Shown: positions 44,315 through 53,998, counted from the stretch's first letter. The stretch is 64,000 nt of DNA from an uncultured Flavobacteriales bacterium (GCA_903945495.1 CAJAVU010000092.1:1-64000); one strand, 5' to 3'. Program-made: numbers and translations. Notes: generated by a model from the letters alone, not told the origin.

Positions 44315-45127
44315 ATGGCAAATAATTTATTGAAAGGAAAAAGAGGAATCATTTTCGGAGCATTGAATAGTCAATCTATTGCTTGGCACGTGGCTGAGAA
44401 AGCACATGAGCAAGGAGCACAATTTGTTCTAACGAACGCACCAATCGCAATGCGTATGGGTGAAATTAATGAGCTAGCTGAGAAAACAGGTTCTAAAATT
44501 ATTCCTGCCGATGCTACAAGTGTTGAAGATTTAGAGAAATTAATTTCAGAATCTATGGAGATTTTGGGAGGTAAAATCGACTTTATTCTTCACTCAATTG
44601 GTATGTCTGTAAACGTCCGTAAAGGAAATCACTATACAGATCAAAACTATGATTACACGCAAAAAGGATTAGATGTTTCTGCTTTGTCGTTTCATAAAGT
44701 AATGCAAGTTGCGAAGAAATTGGATGCAGTGAATGACTGGGGTTCAATTGTCGCGTTAACATACATCGCAGCACAACGAACGTTCCCTGATTACAACGAT
44801 ATGGCTGATAACAAAGCATATTTAGAGTCAATTGCTCGTAGTTTTGGTTATCATTATGGAGTTGAGAATAAAGTACGTGTGAACACAATCTCTCAATCAC
44901 CAACAATGACAACAGCTGGAAGTGGAGTGAAAGGATTTAGCGAATTTATTTCATTTGCAGAAAATATGTCACCACTTGGAAATGCGGATGCATCTGCTTG
45001 TGCTGATTACTGTATTGCAATGTTCTCTGATTTAACACGTTATGTGACAATGCAGAACTTATTTCACGATGGTGGTTTCTCTAGTACAGGAGTGACAACA
45101 GCAGTTATTGAAAAATTTGGTGCATAA
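44315..45127 (+). CDS. fabI: Enoyl-[acyl-carrier-protein] reductase FabI
   Basis: The NADH-dependent enoyl reductase that completes each round of fatty acid elongation. I choose ATG 44315 (MANNLLKGKRGIIFG), 271 codons with the stop, as the family begins with this strand; the promoter box upstream supports it. SDR-type signatures: GIIFGALNSQSIAWHVA (~11-27), LHSIGMSVN (~90-98), and the catalytic Tyr-x6-Lys in YNDMADNK (~157-164), followed by RVNTISQSPTMT. The C-terminal NLFHDGGFSSTG is typical. The terminator downstream closes the transcript. Confidence 0.95.
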   Translation: MANNLLKGKRGIIFGALNSQSIAWHVAEKAHEQGAQFVLTNAPIAMRMGEINELAEKTGSKIIPADATSVEDLEKLISESMEILGGKIDFILHSIGMSVNVRKGNHYTDQNYDYTQKGLDVSALSFHKVMQVAKKLDAVNDWGSIVALTYIAAQRTFPDYNDMADNKAYLESIARSFGYHYGVENKVRVNTISQSPTMTTAGSGVKGFSEFISFAENMSPLGNADASACADYCIAMFSDLTRYVTMQNLFHDGGFSSTGVTTAVIEKFGA

Positions 45128-45147
45128 GCACATTTAAATAAATTTGA

Positions 45148-45180
45148 AAATGCAATGCCAGTTGGTGTTGCATTTTTTTT
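45148..45180 (+). terminator. fabI terminator
   Basis: AAATGCAA pairs with TTGCATTT around TGCCAGTTGGTG (extra CC-GG pairing), followed by eight T. Confidence 0.8.
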
Positions 45181-45285
45181 GGATGAAGTTTTGACTACTT
45201 TCTGTCAAATTTTTAACAAATCGTTTTGCATCATACTAATTGCATTAAATTCGCGTTGAACTAGAAAACACGAAAATCAATCACG

Positions 45286-45903
45286 ATGAAACTACTAATT
45301 CTCCTTGGTCTCATGGTAACGAGCTTATCATTTGCCCAACCTCTAAAAATCCGAAATACTCAAGGTGGTTTGTTTAGTCTTGGAGTTCGCACAACCTTGA
45401 GCACATTTAATCATGGCGAATTTGGAAATACTGGTTTTGGTCTTGGTGGTCAGTACCGTATTCAGCTTGCTAATAAAATCAATACAGATTGGTTTTTTGA
45501 TTATATCACTGGCGATATTGGAAATTTTGCACATCGTACGGATTATCATATTGGATGGAGTGTCTTGTTCTACCCAATGAAAAATCTCACACCAAAAGTT
45601 AGGCCTTACATCTTGGCCGGTCATTGTTTTGATTACACACGTTTAGTCGATAACAGTGATCGATCAAATTTTACAGAACGTTGGAGCTCAGCTATACAAG
45701 GCGGAATTGGTGCACATTTTAATGTATCTGAACGTTTGGATTTATCGCTGGTTTCGCAATACATGATTCACATGGGTTCAGATGTTCACGCAGATTTGCA
45801 TGGTGGTCACGTTGAATTTCATGAAGAAAAAGGTGCAAGTTTGGAAGGACATTTATTGTTTCACTTTGGTATTAACTACAAAATAGGGGATTTATGGCAC
45901 TAA
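45286..45903 (+). CDS. Putative outer-membrane beta-barrel protein
   Basis: A 205-residue exported protein with a signal peptide (1-18, ending LSFAQ). The mature part alternates short strands with aromatic girdles (WFFDYITGDIG, YHIGWSVLFYPM, RPYILAGHCFDY), as in small eight-strand outer-membrane barrels. His-rich patches occur at ~163-190 (HADLHGGHVEFHEEKG). The ligand is unknown. It precedes a related gene with 2 bp between stop and ATG, so the two may act as a pair. A possible promoter (TTTG, 17 bp, TAAATTCG) is 30-60 bp upstream. Confidence 0.72.
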   Translation: MKLLILLGLMVTSLSFAQPLKIRNTQGGLFSLGVRTTLSTFNHGEFGNTGFGLGGQYRIQLANKINTDWFFDYITGDIGNFAHRTDYHIGWSVLFYPMKNLTPKVRPYILAGHCFDYTRLVDNSDRSNFTERWSSAIQGGIGAHFNVSERLDLSLVSQYMIHMGSDVHADLHGGHVEFHEEKGASLEGHLLFHFGINYKIGDLWH

Positions 45904-45905
45904 AT

Positions 45906-46478
45906 ATGAAATTTATCAGCGCATTTATTCTTTTAGTTGGATTGAATGTGAATGCACAAGAAGAACTATACATGCGTCAAGGATTGATTAAGACAACAGC
46001 GTCGATTGCTCCTTCAACTATGCTGAATAGAAGTGTTAACAATATTTATTTAAGCGGATTCCTAGAATACCATATTGAGAAAAATATCAGTTTTCGAGGA
46101 GATTGCTATTGGTTTGTTGATGGGAAAATTAAAAATCCAAGTTCTGAATTGTTTGTTCGTCAAGCAATGCGCGTCTATTTTGGACCTTATTTTCATAAAA
46201 ATGTAAAGAATTGGGATAATTACATTGGACTTCAACCAGGAATCGCACTGATGCGTCCTTTGAATGAGCAATTGGATCACGCACCGTTACAAGCCAGTCC
46301 GTCATTCGCTGTGCATGTTGGTTCAACGTATTTCGTTTGGAAATTCTTTAATTTCTATGTCGATTTGGCCTATGTGAGTTCGGTATATCATGGTTTTTCA
46401 ACTGGTGGACAACGCACGGATGAATTGATATTGTCTGCAGGACTTGGATTTCAGTTAAATACCAAAAAAGCGAAGTAA
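45906..46478 (+). CDS. Putative outer-membrane beta-barrel protein, second copy type
   Basis: A 190-residue exported protein if the ATG at 45906 is used, giving a clear signal peptide ending NVNAQ; an upstream TTA/ATG at 45894 overlaps the previous gene. Strand patterns with alternating aromatics (INGLQPGIALMRPL-type and YFVWKFFNFYVDLAYVSSVYHG) indicate a barrel. It follows the first barrel gene by 2 bp, so they are probably co-transcribed and may have arisen by duplication, though identity is low by eye. Confidence 0.7.
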   Translation: MKFISAFILLVGLNVNAQEELYMRQGLIKTTASIAPSTMLNRSVNNIYLSGFLEYHIEKNISFRGDCYWFVDGKIKNPSSELFVRQAMRVYFGPYFHKNVKNWDNYIGLQPGIALMRPLNEQLDHAPLQASPSFAVHVGSTYFVWKFFNFYVDLAYVSSVYHGFSTGGQRTDELILSAGLGFQLNTKKAK

Positions 46479-46482
46479 TTTC

Positions 46483-47205
46483 TTATCCTTTCTTGAAAGA
46501 ATATTTCAGAATGCAATAAATAACGCGTATTCCGTCTTTTGAACTGATTTTTTTGCCTTCTTCTTTGTTGCGTGCAATGTAAGAAATTGGCACTTCTTGA
46601 ATGCTTACATCCTTTATTTTTGACAGTTTAACAGTTACTTCAGGTTCAAATCCAAAGCGATTTTCCTGCAAGTTCATGTTTTTCAAAATATCAGAAGGAA
46701 CCAATTTATAGCAGGTCATCATGTCTGTTAATTTGAAACCTGTGAACAAATTTGAAAGCTTCGTTAGAAAACCATTTCCCATGATGTGCCAGACGAAATT
46801 CGTATTTTGATGGTCTTTGCGTAAAAAACGTGATCCGTAAACAACCATTGCATTTCCGTTTAAAAGACCTTCCAATAAAACATTAATATCGGCAGGATTC
46901 AATTCTAAATCGGCATCTTGAATGACAATGTAATCGCCAGTTGCTAATTCAATTCCTTTGTGAATTGCAGCGCCTTTTCCTTGATTGACAGGCTGATGAA
47001 ACGATTTGATAGCGGTTGAAGAAAATTCAGTTATGAATGCATCAATTTCGTTAGCTGTTGTATCGGTTGAACAATCATTAACCACAATTATTTCCTTTTC
47101 AATTCCTTCAAGCAATTCCAACTGAGCAACATTTGTCAATACTGCTTTGATGGTCTTCGCCTCGTTAAAGGCTGGAATAATAATGGATAATTTGTTCAAC
47201 TTCAT
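46483..47205 (-). CDS. Glycosyltransferase family 2 (DPM1-like)
   Basis: A 240-residue GT-A glycosyltransferase. NVSIIIPAFNEAKTI (as LSIIIPAFNEAKTI, ~6-19), VVNDCSTDTTANEI, QGKGAAIHKG, QDADLELNP (~95-103, the DxD-type metal site) and YGSRF. Resembles dolichol-phosphate-mannose-synthase-like bacterial enzymes, which load a sugar on a lipid carrier. No C-terminal membrane anchor is seen. It stands convergent to the barrel genes and divergent to a large GT-C-like membrane protein, which could accept its product. Confidence 0.88.
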   Translation of the reverse strand: MKLNKLSIIIPAFNEAKTIKAVLTNVAQLELLEGIEKEIIVVNDCSTDTTANEIDAFITEFSSTAIKSFHQPVNQGKGAAIHKGIELATGDYIVIQDADLELNPADINVLLEGLLNGNAMVVYGSRFLRKDHQNTNFVWHIMGNGFLTKLSNLFTGFKLTDMMTCYKLVPSDILKNMNLQENRFGFEPEVTVKLSKIKDVSIQEVPISYIARNKEEGKKISSKDGIRVIYCILKYSFKKG

Positions 47206-47308
47206 AATTGCTTGCCAAATGTAGGGTTATTTTGTGAATTAATTTCAATGCATGACAATCAGCGAATAGCAAATAGTTTACGAGAGATTTGTTAACTTGG
47301 CACTTGAA

Positions 47309-48988
47309 ATGCGCATTAAAAAGTCAATTTTTTGGATTATTGGAATCAGCTTTGTGTTGGTTGGAATGTTCACCGTGCGCGATTTAGATGGAAGATATGG
47401 CCGTTCGATCAATGGAGACGCAAAAGCCTATTATGCTTATTTACCTGCGCTTTTCATCTATAACGATCCAAGTTATTCCTTTATTGATGAGGTAGAGCAA
47501 ACGTACTATCCTCAAGATCGATCGCAATTCAAAGACTTTCGCATTGAACAAAAGAATGGTAAATCGGTCAACAAAACATTTCCTGGATTAAGCATTTTGT
47601 ATGCGCCTTTTTTCTTCCTGAGTATGCTTGTTGCATGGGTTTTTGGTTTTCCGGTTGATGGTTATTCCGCACCTTTTCAATGGGGAATTGCCTTTTCACA
47701 CTTGGTCTATTTCTTTGTTGGACTGCGGTTTTTACTCGCTTTTTTCCGCTCCTATAAAATCAGCGATACCATTAGTTATTGGATTTTTGCGTTTCTACTC
47801 TTCGGAACGAATTGTTGGTATTATTTGGTTTACGATCACACCGTTAGTCATATTCACAGTTTCTTTTTGGCTTGTATTTTACTATGGTCGATGCAACAAT
47901 GGATTTCAACGAAACGCGTTAAGTTTTTCGGTTTAATCGGATGCGTAATGGCCTTATTGGTGATTATTCGTCCGACAAATGCTGTGATGCTCTTGTTTTT
48001 TCCATTGTTATTAGTCCTTAGAAATGTGAACTTAAAAGCATTGCTTAGCAAGGAAGTTTTTCATTGGAAACAATTGGTGTTGCCGGTTGCAGTTGGTTTA
48101 GCTATTCTGGCGATTCCATTTTTATTCTGGAAATGGCAAAGTGATTTGTGGGTCGTATATTCCTATGGCGAAGAAACGTTTGATTTTAAGCATCCGCATT
48201 TACTCGAGTTCCTGTTTTCCTATGAAAAGGGTTGGTTGTTGTGGACTCCATTGTCATTGTTCGCATTGATTGGCGGACTAATTTATTTTGCAAAGCAATC
48301 GTGGAAAGCGCTTGTGTGGTTTGTTTTGCCTTTAACGATCATCATCTACATTTTGTCTTCTTGGTGGTGCTGGACATACGGTTCAGGTTTTGGACAACGA
48401 CCAATGATTGAATATTTGCCTTTCCTTGCACTTGGATTTGCCTTTTTTGCGCAGAAGTATCTTAAAAAAATACACTTAGTTCTTCTGATTCTTCCATTTT
48501 CAGGTTTGGCAATGGTTCAAAGTTACCAAATAGCGAATAGTATTTTGAATGGGGGCTTAACAACAAAAAAAGAGTATTGGTCACATTTCTTGCAACTTAG
48601 CCGCGATGCTCCGAAGGCAGAAATTTCCTCAAAAGATCAGTTGTTGGCCATGGACGGCCTTAAAAAATCAGTCGAATTAAATGAAAAAGTAGCCTATTCT
48701 TATACTGTTGAAACGAAAGTCGTAAAGAATGCCCGAACAGCAATTATTGAGCTGAATATTGGCGCAACGAATGGAAATCGGGATATTCGACTGGTTTTGA
48801 GTTCAAAAGACGGAACATTCTATAAAGACCATTTTTTCGGTGATTTTCTGTATGAATCGCCAAGAAAGATGAGTTTTAAATTTGATTTACCGAAGAATCA
48901 GACAACTAGTTATCATGTATATGTTTGGAATGGTGATTCAAAAACGATCGCGAAAATTGAAGAAATAAAATTGAAAATCTACCGTTAA
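47309..48988 (+). CDS. Multi-helix membrane protein, GT-C glycosyltransferase-like
   Basis: A ~559-residue inner-membrane protein; ATG 47309 is preferred over the TTG at 47297 because it begins the basic lead (MRIKKS) of helix 1. There are ~10-11 helices between 8 and 400. The first loop carries DLDGRYGRSINGDAKAYYAYLPALF (in two pieces), a pattern of an acidic residue in the first periplasmic loop seen in GT-C enzymes. Residues ~400-559 are a soluble periplasmic domain with beta-strands. The sugar is unknown; a lipid-phosphate sugar donor made by the adjacent GT2 is plausible. Confidence 0.7.
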   Translation: MRIKKSIFWIIGISFVLVGMFTVRDLDGRYGRSINGDAKAYYAYLPALFIYNDPSYSFIDEVEQTYYPQDRSQFKDFRIEQKNGKSVNKTFPGLSILYAPFFFLSMLVAWVFGFPVDGYSAPFQWGIAFSHLVYFFVGLRFLLAFFRSYKISDTISYWIFAFLLFGTNCWYYLVYDHTVSHIHSFFLACILLWSMQQWISTKRVKFFGLIGCVMALLVIIRPTNAVMLLFFPLLLVLRNVNLKALLSKEVFHWKQLVLPVAVGLAILAIPFLFWKWQSDLWVVYSYGEETFDFKHPHLLEFLFSYEKGWLLWTPLSLFALIGGLIYFAKQSWKALVWFVLPLTIIIYILSSWWCWTYGSGFGQRPMIEYLPFLALGFAFFAQKYLKKIHLVLLILPFSGLAMVQSYQIANSILNGGLTTKKEYWSHFLQLSRDAPKAEISSKDQLLAMDGLKKSVELNEKVAYSYTVETKVVKNARTAIIELNIGATNGNRDIRLVLSSKDGTFYKDHFFGDFLYESPRKMSFKFDLPKNQTTSYHVYVWNGDSKTIAKIEEIKLKIYR

Positions 48989-49072
48989 AGTTCAAATGAA
49001 CGTTTGAAAATTTGGCGCATAATTTGCTTAGAGCCAAAACATTCAATACATTAGCTAACGAAATCGATCATC

Positions 49073-49912
49073 ATGAAAAAAATTGCTCTACTACCAGTTG
49101 CTCTTCTTGTAGTACTTTCATTCACTTCGTGTAAGAAAAATAAATACGATAAAAGTGAAGCCCCAAAAAACAATGCGATTGTTGAAAATGCCTTTGATGA
49201 AATGACAAATATGTCTGATCAAGCGATAAAAGGGAATTTAGTTTATTACAAAATGGACTTAGTCAATGTTTATTATGGCAAGTGGGATGAAGGGAATGCT
49301 GTAAAAACACCTTGTACGGTAAATATTACAATTGATACCTTGAGTTCACCAAAATCGGTAACAATAGATTGGGGTTCATCAAATTGTGATTGCAACGATG
49401 GAAAACAACGTCGAGGAAAGATTATCACAACGTTTACGGGTTCTTACTACAATGCTGGAACGGTTATAACACATACGCCAGTTGACTATTATGTAAACGA
49501 CCATAAAATTTCTGGAACGAAAACGGTGACAAATATGGGCTTGAATTCAAGTTCTCAACCGTATTACAACGTTGCGGTAAATGGCTTAGTTAACATGTCA
49601 ACAGGAGAAATTATCACATTCAATTCAAACCGCGTAAGAACATTTACGGCTGGTTCAACAACTCCACTTTATTTTTGGGATGATGAGTATGATATTTCAG
49701 GTTCGGCTACTGCGACAGTTGTGAATGGCGACGGTTGGGCAGCTAACATTACATCTCCTTTACACATTAAAGTTGGTTGTGGTTATATCACCTCTGGAAC
49801 CTTGGAAATTACGCCAACTGACAAACCAGTGCGTGTGATTGATTATGGAACTGGCGATTGTGACGCAACGTTTACAATCACCGTAAACGGAAATACGTAC
49901 ACAATCAATTAA
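49073..49912 (+). CDS. Putative lipoprotein, function unknown
   Basis: A 279-residue protein with lipobox SFTSC (Cys20) followed by KKNKYDKSE. The mature part is beta-rich, with a CDCNDGKQRRG loop, and repeated GTV/NGxx strands; it looks like a small adhesin or surface beta-sandwich, but no family is recognised. A cysteine pair at CTVNIT and the CDC motif could form disulfides. Monocistronic with a strong terminator. Confidence 0.75.
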   Translation: MKKIALLPVALLVVLSFTSCKKNKYDKSEAPKNNAIVENAFDEMTNMSDQAIKGNLVYYKMDLVNVYYGKWDEGNAVKTPCTVNITIDTLSSPKSVTIDWGSSNCDCNDGKQRRGKIITTFTGSYYNAGTVITHTPVDYYVNDHKISGTKTVTNMGLNSSSQPYYNVAVNGLVNMSTGEIITFNSNRVRTFTAGSTTPLYFWDDEYDISGSATATVVNGDGWAANITSPLHIKVGCGYITSGTLEITPTDKPVRVIDYGTGDCDATFTITVNGNTYTIN

Positions 49913-49928
49913 GAAGTTTAATCTTAAC

Positions 49929-49954
49929 AAAAAGCCCTTTTCGAAGGGCTTTTT
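49929..49954. terminator. Bidirectional terminator with TTCG loop
   Basis: AAAAAGCCCTT (49929-49939) pairs with AAGGGCTTTTT (49944-49954) around the stable TTCG tetraloop; T and A tails serve both convergent genes. Confidence 0.93.
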
Positions 49955-49965
49955 TTGTTTCTAGT

Positions 49966-50823
49966 TTAAAACAGAGTAGAATTTCTCGCCATCGGTTTTT
50001 CATTTCTGCTCCATTCGCTCCAAGATCCGACATACAATTGCGGAATTTCGAGTCCTGCATGTGCGAAAGCGAGTAGGGTATGACATGCTGTGACCCCAGA
50101 ACCGCAGTGAACAATGACGTTATTGCTTGGAACAGAAGAACAAAGCCTGGAATATTTTTCGTTTAAGTGTTCGGACGGTAGAAACAATCCATTTTTATCC
50201 AAATTTTCGGTAAATGGAACATTGATGGCCGTTGGAATATGTCCAGCCACCAAATCAATTGATTCTGTTAGTCCATTAAAGCGATCGGCGTCGCGCACAT
50301 CAATAATAATGTGATTGTTGGATTGTGTAGCTTTTTCCACTTCGGACATAGAAACGCGTCCTAAGTTCCAATCGTTTGCAGTATAGGCACCATGCTTTTG
50401 AATTATTTCATTTCCTGAATTACTTGGAATTGAGTTTTTTAGTGCTGCTTGCAAACCTCCGTTGATTACTTGTACTTTTTCATGTCCAAGAGCTTTCAAC
50501 ATCCACCAAAATCGTGCAGCTGCGTTTGCACCAAATTTATCATCGTAAACGATTACGTGCGTATTAGGAGAAATTCCTAAATGTCCCAATAATTGGGTAA
50601 AGTTCTCAATCGAAGGTAACGGATGACGCCCACCAAAAGCTGCATTTTCGGGAATTTCTGCCAATTCTGAATCCAAATCGACAAAACGTGCCCCTTTCAA
50701 ATGTTCGGTTTCATATGCTGCTTTTGCATTCGGACCAGTACGTACATCGATCAGAATGGTTGACTCCAAGTCGATTAATGCCTGAAGTTCTGAAGGTTCG
50801 ATGAGCGGGGGAATCTGTTGCAT
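49966..50823 (-). CDS. Sulfurtransferase, rhodanese/3-mercaptopyruvate type
   Basis: A 285-residue two-domain rhodanese. The N-terminal inactive domain (~10-135) has ILIDVRTG and KGARFVDLD. The C-terminal domain holds the active-site loop HCGSGVTACH (~235), where CGSGVTA is the 3-mercaptopyruvate sulfurtransferase signature rather than the CRKGVT of thiosulfate rhodanese. It likely transfers sulfur from mercaptopyruvate to a thiol or cyanide. Monocistronic. Confidence 0.92.
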   Translation of the reverse strand: MQQIPPLIEPSELQALIDLESTILIDVRTGPNAKAAYETEHLKGARFVDLDSELAEIPENAAFGGRHPLPSIENFTQLLGHLGISPNTHVIVYDDKFGANAAARFWWMLKALGHEKVQVINGGLQAALKNSIPSNSGNEIIQKHGAYTANDWNLGRVSMSEVEKATQSNNHIIIDVRDADRFNGLTESIDLVAGHIPTAINVPFTENLDKNGLFLPSEHLNEKYSRLCSSVPSNNVIVHCGSGVTACHTLLAFAHAGLEIPQLYVGSWSEWSRNEKPMARNSTLF

Positions 50824-50928
50824 TTAATAAAAGTACGAATTTCTTAAAAATTAAACCACTCGATAAATTGTACCGTAGATTCATTTTGTGATACTATCCA
50901 TGATACATTAAATTTTAATTGAATCAGT

Positions 50929-51348
50929 TTAGTTATCTATTTTTTCAAGTTCATTGATTAACACTACAGGTGAATGGCTTGAATTAAAAAATTGAATGTT
51001 TAAGGTTCCCTTTTTCAATTTAAGCTGACGAGGTTGAAAGGTCTTTGAAAAGTCTGCTAATTGCTTTTGAAGTGGGGTAGAAGCATTGGATTGTTTTCCG
51101 AACACCAATGATTGAAACCAGTTTAAACCTGTTGCGAACGATTCAAACGTTGTTAATCCTGAAATTTCAATATGTACTTCTGTATTGTTGTGTGCTTCCA
51201 ATGGCACGATCATTCCATTTTGCGTGGTTTGATGTTTTTTTAATTGGACGCTAATTTCGTGCGTAGTATTTTTTCTTTTCGCTTCTATGTAATATCCATA
51301 AGCGTTGCACCAACCTGAAAAGGAATACGCATTGAGTTGCGCATGCAC
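50929..51348 (-). CDS. Hypothetical protein, possibly 5'-truncated by an in-frame stop
   Basis: A 139-residue frame from a GTG at 51348. No family recognised; the sequence is a mixed alpha/beta cytoplasmic type (HEISVQLKKH, TEVHIEISGLTTFESFATGLNWFQ). Upstream, the same frame continues through EANKRFIED, then a TAA stop (minus 51378-51376), then an ATG-led peptide of 11 residues (MIDYQKVESPF) from 51411. This looks like one longer gene (161 codons) broken by a single stop, where AAA to TAA would restore it. It may still be translated from GTG. Confidence 0.5.
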   Translation of the reverse strand: MHAQLNAYSFSGWCNAYGYYIEAKRKNTTHEISVQLKKHQTTQNGMIVPLEAHNNTEVHIEISGLTTFESFATGLNWFQSLVFGKQSNASTPLQKQLADFSKTFQPRQLKLKKGTLNIQFFNSSHSPVVLINELEKIDN

Positions 51349-51411
51349 ATCTTCAATAAATCTCTTGTTTGCTTCTTAAAATGGCGATTCGACTTTTTGG
51401 TAATCAATCAT
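51349..51411 (-). pseudogene. Presumed 5' end of the gene above, interrupted by TAA
   Basis: ATG at 51411, 11 codons (MIDYQKVESPF), then TAA at 51378-51376 and nine further codons (EANKRFIED) that join the downstream open frame without a shift. It could be a true nonsense mutation, a sequencing error, or chance. Confidence 0.4.
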
Positions 51412-51514
51412 GGTTGTTAACTTATTTCGGCGCTTCGACCCTTCGAGAACCTCAGGGTACTCAGCGACCTCAAAGTAAAACCTCAGGGTACTCAGCGAAC
51501 TAAAAGCGTTCTAA
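51412..51514. repeat. Intergenic repeat words with a 20-bp direct repeat
   Basis: AACCTCAGGGTACTCAGCGA occurs at 51448-51467 and again at 51479-51498. The first is preceded by CTTCGACCCTTCGAG, a member of the CTTCGAGAGCCTCAG family also seen at 18.1 kb and 58.4 kb. Confidence 0.8.
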
Positions 51515-53998
51515 TTAATTATTCGCCAAGAACAACGCATTCACAAACAACAATTTACCGTTTTCCCAGAAGCCGCGGAACAAAGGATTGTCGACCATAT
51601 AAATCAAGCAACCGCTTCCCATGTTTTCTTGTCCAATAATCAATGATTTAGGTTGGTTTTTCAATGCTTCGCAACCAGCAAATCCAGCGATTAATTCTGG
51701 CTTTTCTTCCAAGTACATCACGTTTGCTCCGTTTTCCAAGAATTCGTATGCTGTACCACTTAATTTCAATGAATAATAGCTATCACCGTATCCAAATGCT
51801 AACGGATTTGTTGTTTCCACCTTGCATTTGAAAATCGCTCCTGTAATTGTTTGCTTGATATACTCACGTTCTTGCGCATTGTAAGCAATATGAGGATGTT
51901 CGTGTTTTTCAGGATCGTTTTTGGCTTTGTCTTCATCTTCACTTTCTTCTTCAGTTGATTTCACTTTCAAACCAAAACCGTTTTCAGTTGTAAATTGTCC
52001 CAAAGCTTCTCCCATCGCAATAACTTTTCCTCCGTTTGAAATCCATTCTTTTAAACTTCCAGATGCTGCACTATCACTTAATAAGCTGTAATATCCTTCA
52101 GGTACAATTAAAACAGAATAACTTGCTAAAACTTCTTTTGAAAAATCACCACTTTGAATCATTGAAACTGGATAGTTTAATTGATTTTCAAAGAAATGCC
52201 ATACTTCTCCAACATTTAAAGAACTTGCTTCTTCGCCCATCAACACAGCAACCTTTGGCGCTTGAATTAATTTGACACTTGAGGAACCGAAATCATTTCC
52301 TTTGTCAACCATACCAGTTGGTGTTGGTGTCAATTGAATTCCTTGTTCATTTGCTAATTGAATTAAATCACCTGGGAATTCCGTATAATCTCTATTGTCG
52401 CCACGCGTAATAATCAATGTTCCTTTTTCGTAGTTTACACTATTTAATACGAAGGCATTTTCAGCATAACGCACACGAATTCCTTTTTGAATTAAGCTTG
52501 AAAGGAATTTTGCATCTTTCATACTGTTCCAATCAGCCAAATAAGCCACAGCACCTTTTACAGCTTCATTTTTTACTTCTGTTTTTGTAAGCGCTTTTCC
52601 AGTTACCAAACTTTCAGAGGCTATTGCATCCAATCCATAGGCATACGGCAACGACCAAGCAGTAATATCGTACGTCAATGAATCCGTCAATTTTGTGCGT
52701 GGTTCAAACAATACATTTACAAACGTACCTTTCATTTGGTTGGTGCTTACAATAATGTGCTTGTCAGTTGTTTTCATTGTTCCAGCAGCATTCTTTTTAT
52801 AATCAAATCCTTTTACGGTAGAACCAGTTCCAGCTGTGTATTCAATTTTATGTGCGTCCAATAATTTACATAAAGCAGCAAGATTGTCTTGATTTCCTCC
52901 CAAGACAAAACTTTTGTATTTGTAGTTTTTATTTTGAGCGAAATTCTTGAATTCTGAAATCAATTTTTGATTTTGGTCAAACGCATATTCTACTGTTGAT
53001 AATCCTGAAATATGGTGATGTTGAACGCGATCAACTAAGGTAATTGTGTCGCCTTCGTTATTTACAACTCCCAATCCGCCGCGGCCAGAACCACCTTGTT
53101 CGTAAGTCATTCCGATTGCACCGCTGTAAGTCGGGTAGGTGTCACCATAACTTGGATATAAAAGATCGAAAATCTCTCTGGTAAAATAGAACCAAGCGTG
53201 TTGATCGAAGTGTTTTGCATTGTTTTTTCCAACACCGTTTTGGAACTCGCGTTGCCATGGAGTAATTACCTCATGATACGGTTCTGCAGCTGGAGCAAAA
53301 TAGTAAGGATCATTCATTCCTTGTTCGTGGAAATCAACATGTACGTGAGGCAACCAGAGATTGTACAAAGCAATGCGTTGTTGCGATTCAACTTGTGTTA
53401 ACCAAGCCCAATCACGGTTCAAATCGAACATATAATGGTTTGGTCGACCAGAAGGCCACGGTTCGTTGTGCTCAATTGATTCACGATTCGCATTTAAATC
53501 GTTGTTGACGTATTGATTGTACCAGTTGACGTAGCGATCACGACCATCAGGATTGATGCATGGATCCAAAATCACCAAGGTATTTTTTAACCAATCTTGT
53601 TTTTCTGAAATCAATTCGTAGGCTGTTTGCATTGCTGCTTCGGTTCCAGCACTTTCGTTTCCGTGAACGTTATAGCTTAACCAAACGATTGCTACTTTTT
53701 CGTTCGCACTTAAATCGCTGTGTTGCTTACGAATTTCATCGATGTTCTTTAAGTTCTCTTCACTTGAAATGTAGGCCACGATTAAATCACGGTGCTCGTT
53801 TGTTTGACCGTATTTCTCTACTTTAATAGAATTTGAAGCATTCTTTTCCAATTGCTCAAAGTAGTCAACTACTTGATGGTGACGCGAAAAATACGTTCCT
53901 AATGGATAACCAAAGAATTGCTCAGGAGATTGTAGAGTTTGACCATTAACTGTGAAAGTTGCTAGGGCAAGAAGTGCGAATAACGAACGTTTAAACAT
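51515..53998 (-). CDS. M14-family zinc carboxypeptidase, secreted
   Basis: An 827-residue exported metallopeptidase with signal peptide (1-19, ending VNGQ). The M14 zinc site is visible as HGNESAG (His112, Glu115) and a later HVDFHEQ (~220-226); DPCINPDGRDRY (~145-156) supplies the substrate Asn-Arg. After the catalytic domain (~25-330) a large C-terminal region (~380-827) has a ThuA/GATase-like fold (VPEGYYSLLSD, IAMGEALGQF) and an acidic linker (TEEESEDEDKAKNDPEKHEH in short pieces, ~660-680). It likely trims peptides in the periplasm or outside. No sorting domain is seen. Confidence 0.87.
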   Translation of the reverse strand: MFKRSLFALLALATFTVNGQTLQSPEQFFGYPLGTYFSRHHQVVDYFEQLEKNASNSIKVEKYGQTNEHRDLIVAYISSEENLKNIDEIRKQHSDLSANEKVAIVWLSYNVHGNESAGTEAAMQTAYELISEKQDWLKNTLVILDPCINPDGRDRYVNWYNQYVNNDLNANRESIEHNEPWPSGRPNHYMFDLNRDWAWLTQVESQQRIALYNLWLPHVHVDFHEQGMNDPYYFAPAAEPYHEVITPWQREFQNGVGKNNAKHFDQHAWFYFTREIFDLLYPSYGDTYPTYSGAIGMTYEQGGSGRGGLGVVNNEGDTITLVDRVQHHHISGLSTVEYAFDQNQKLISEFKNFAQNKNYKYKSFVLGGNQDNLAALCKLLDAHKIEYTAGTGSTVKGFDYKKNAAGTMKTTDKHIIVSTNQMKGTFVNVLFEPRTKLTDSLTYDITAWSLPYAYGLDAIASESLVTGKALTKTEVKNEAVKGAVAYLADWNSMKDAKFLSSLIQKGIRVRYAENAFVLNSVNYEKGTLIITRGDNRDYTEFPGDLIQLANEQGIQLTPTPTGMVDKGNDFGSSSVKLIQAPKVAVLMGEEASSLNVGEVWHFFENQLNYPVSMIQSGDFSKEVLASYSVLIVPEGYYSLLSDSAASGSLKEWISNGGKVIAMGEALGQFTTENGFGLKVKSTEEESEDEDKAKNDPEKHEHPHIAYNAQEREYIKQTITGAIFKCKVETTNPLAFGYGDSYYSLKLSGTAYEFLENGANVMYLEEKPELIAGFAGCEALKNQPKSLIIGQENMGSGCLIYMVDNPLFRGFWENGKLLFVNALFLANN

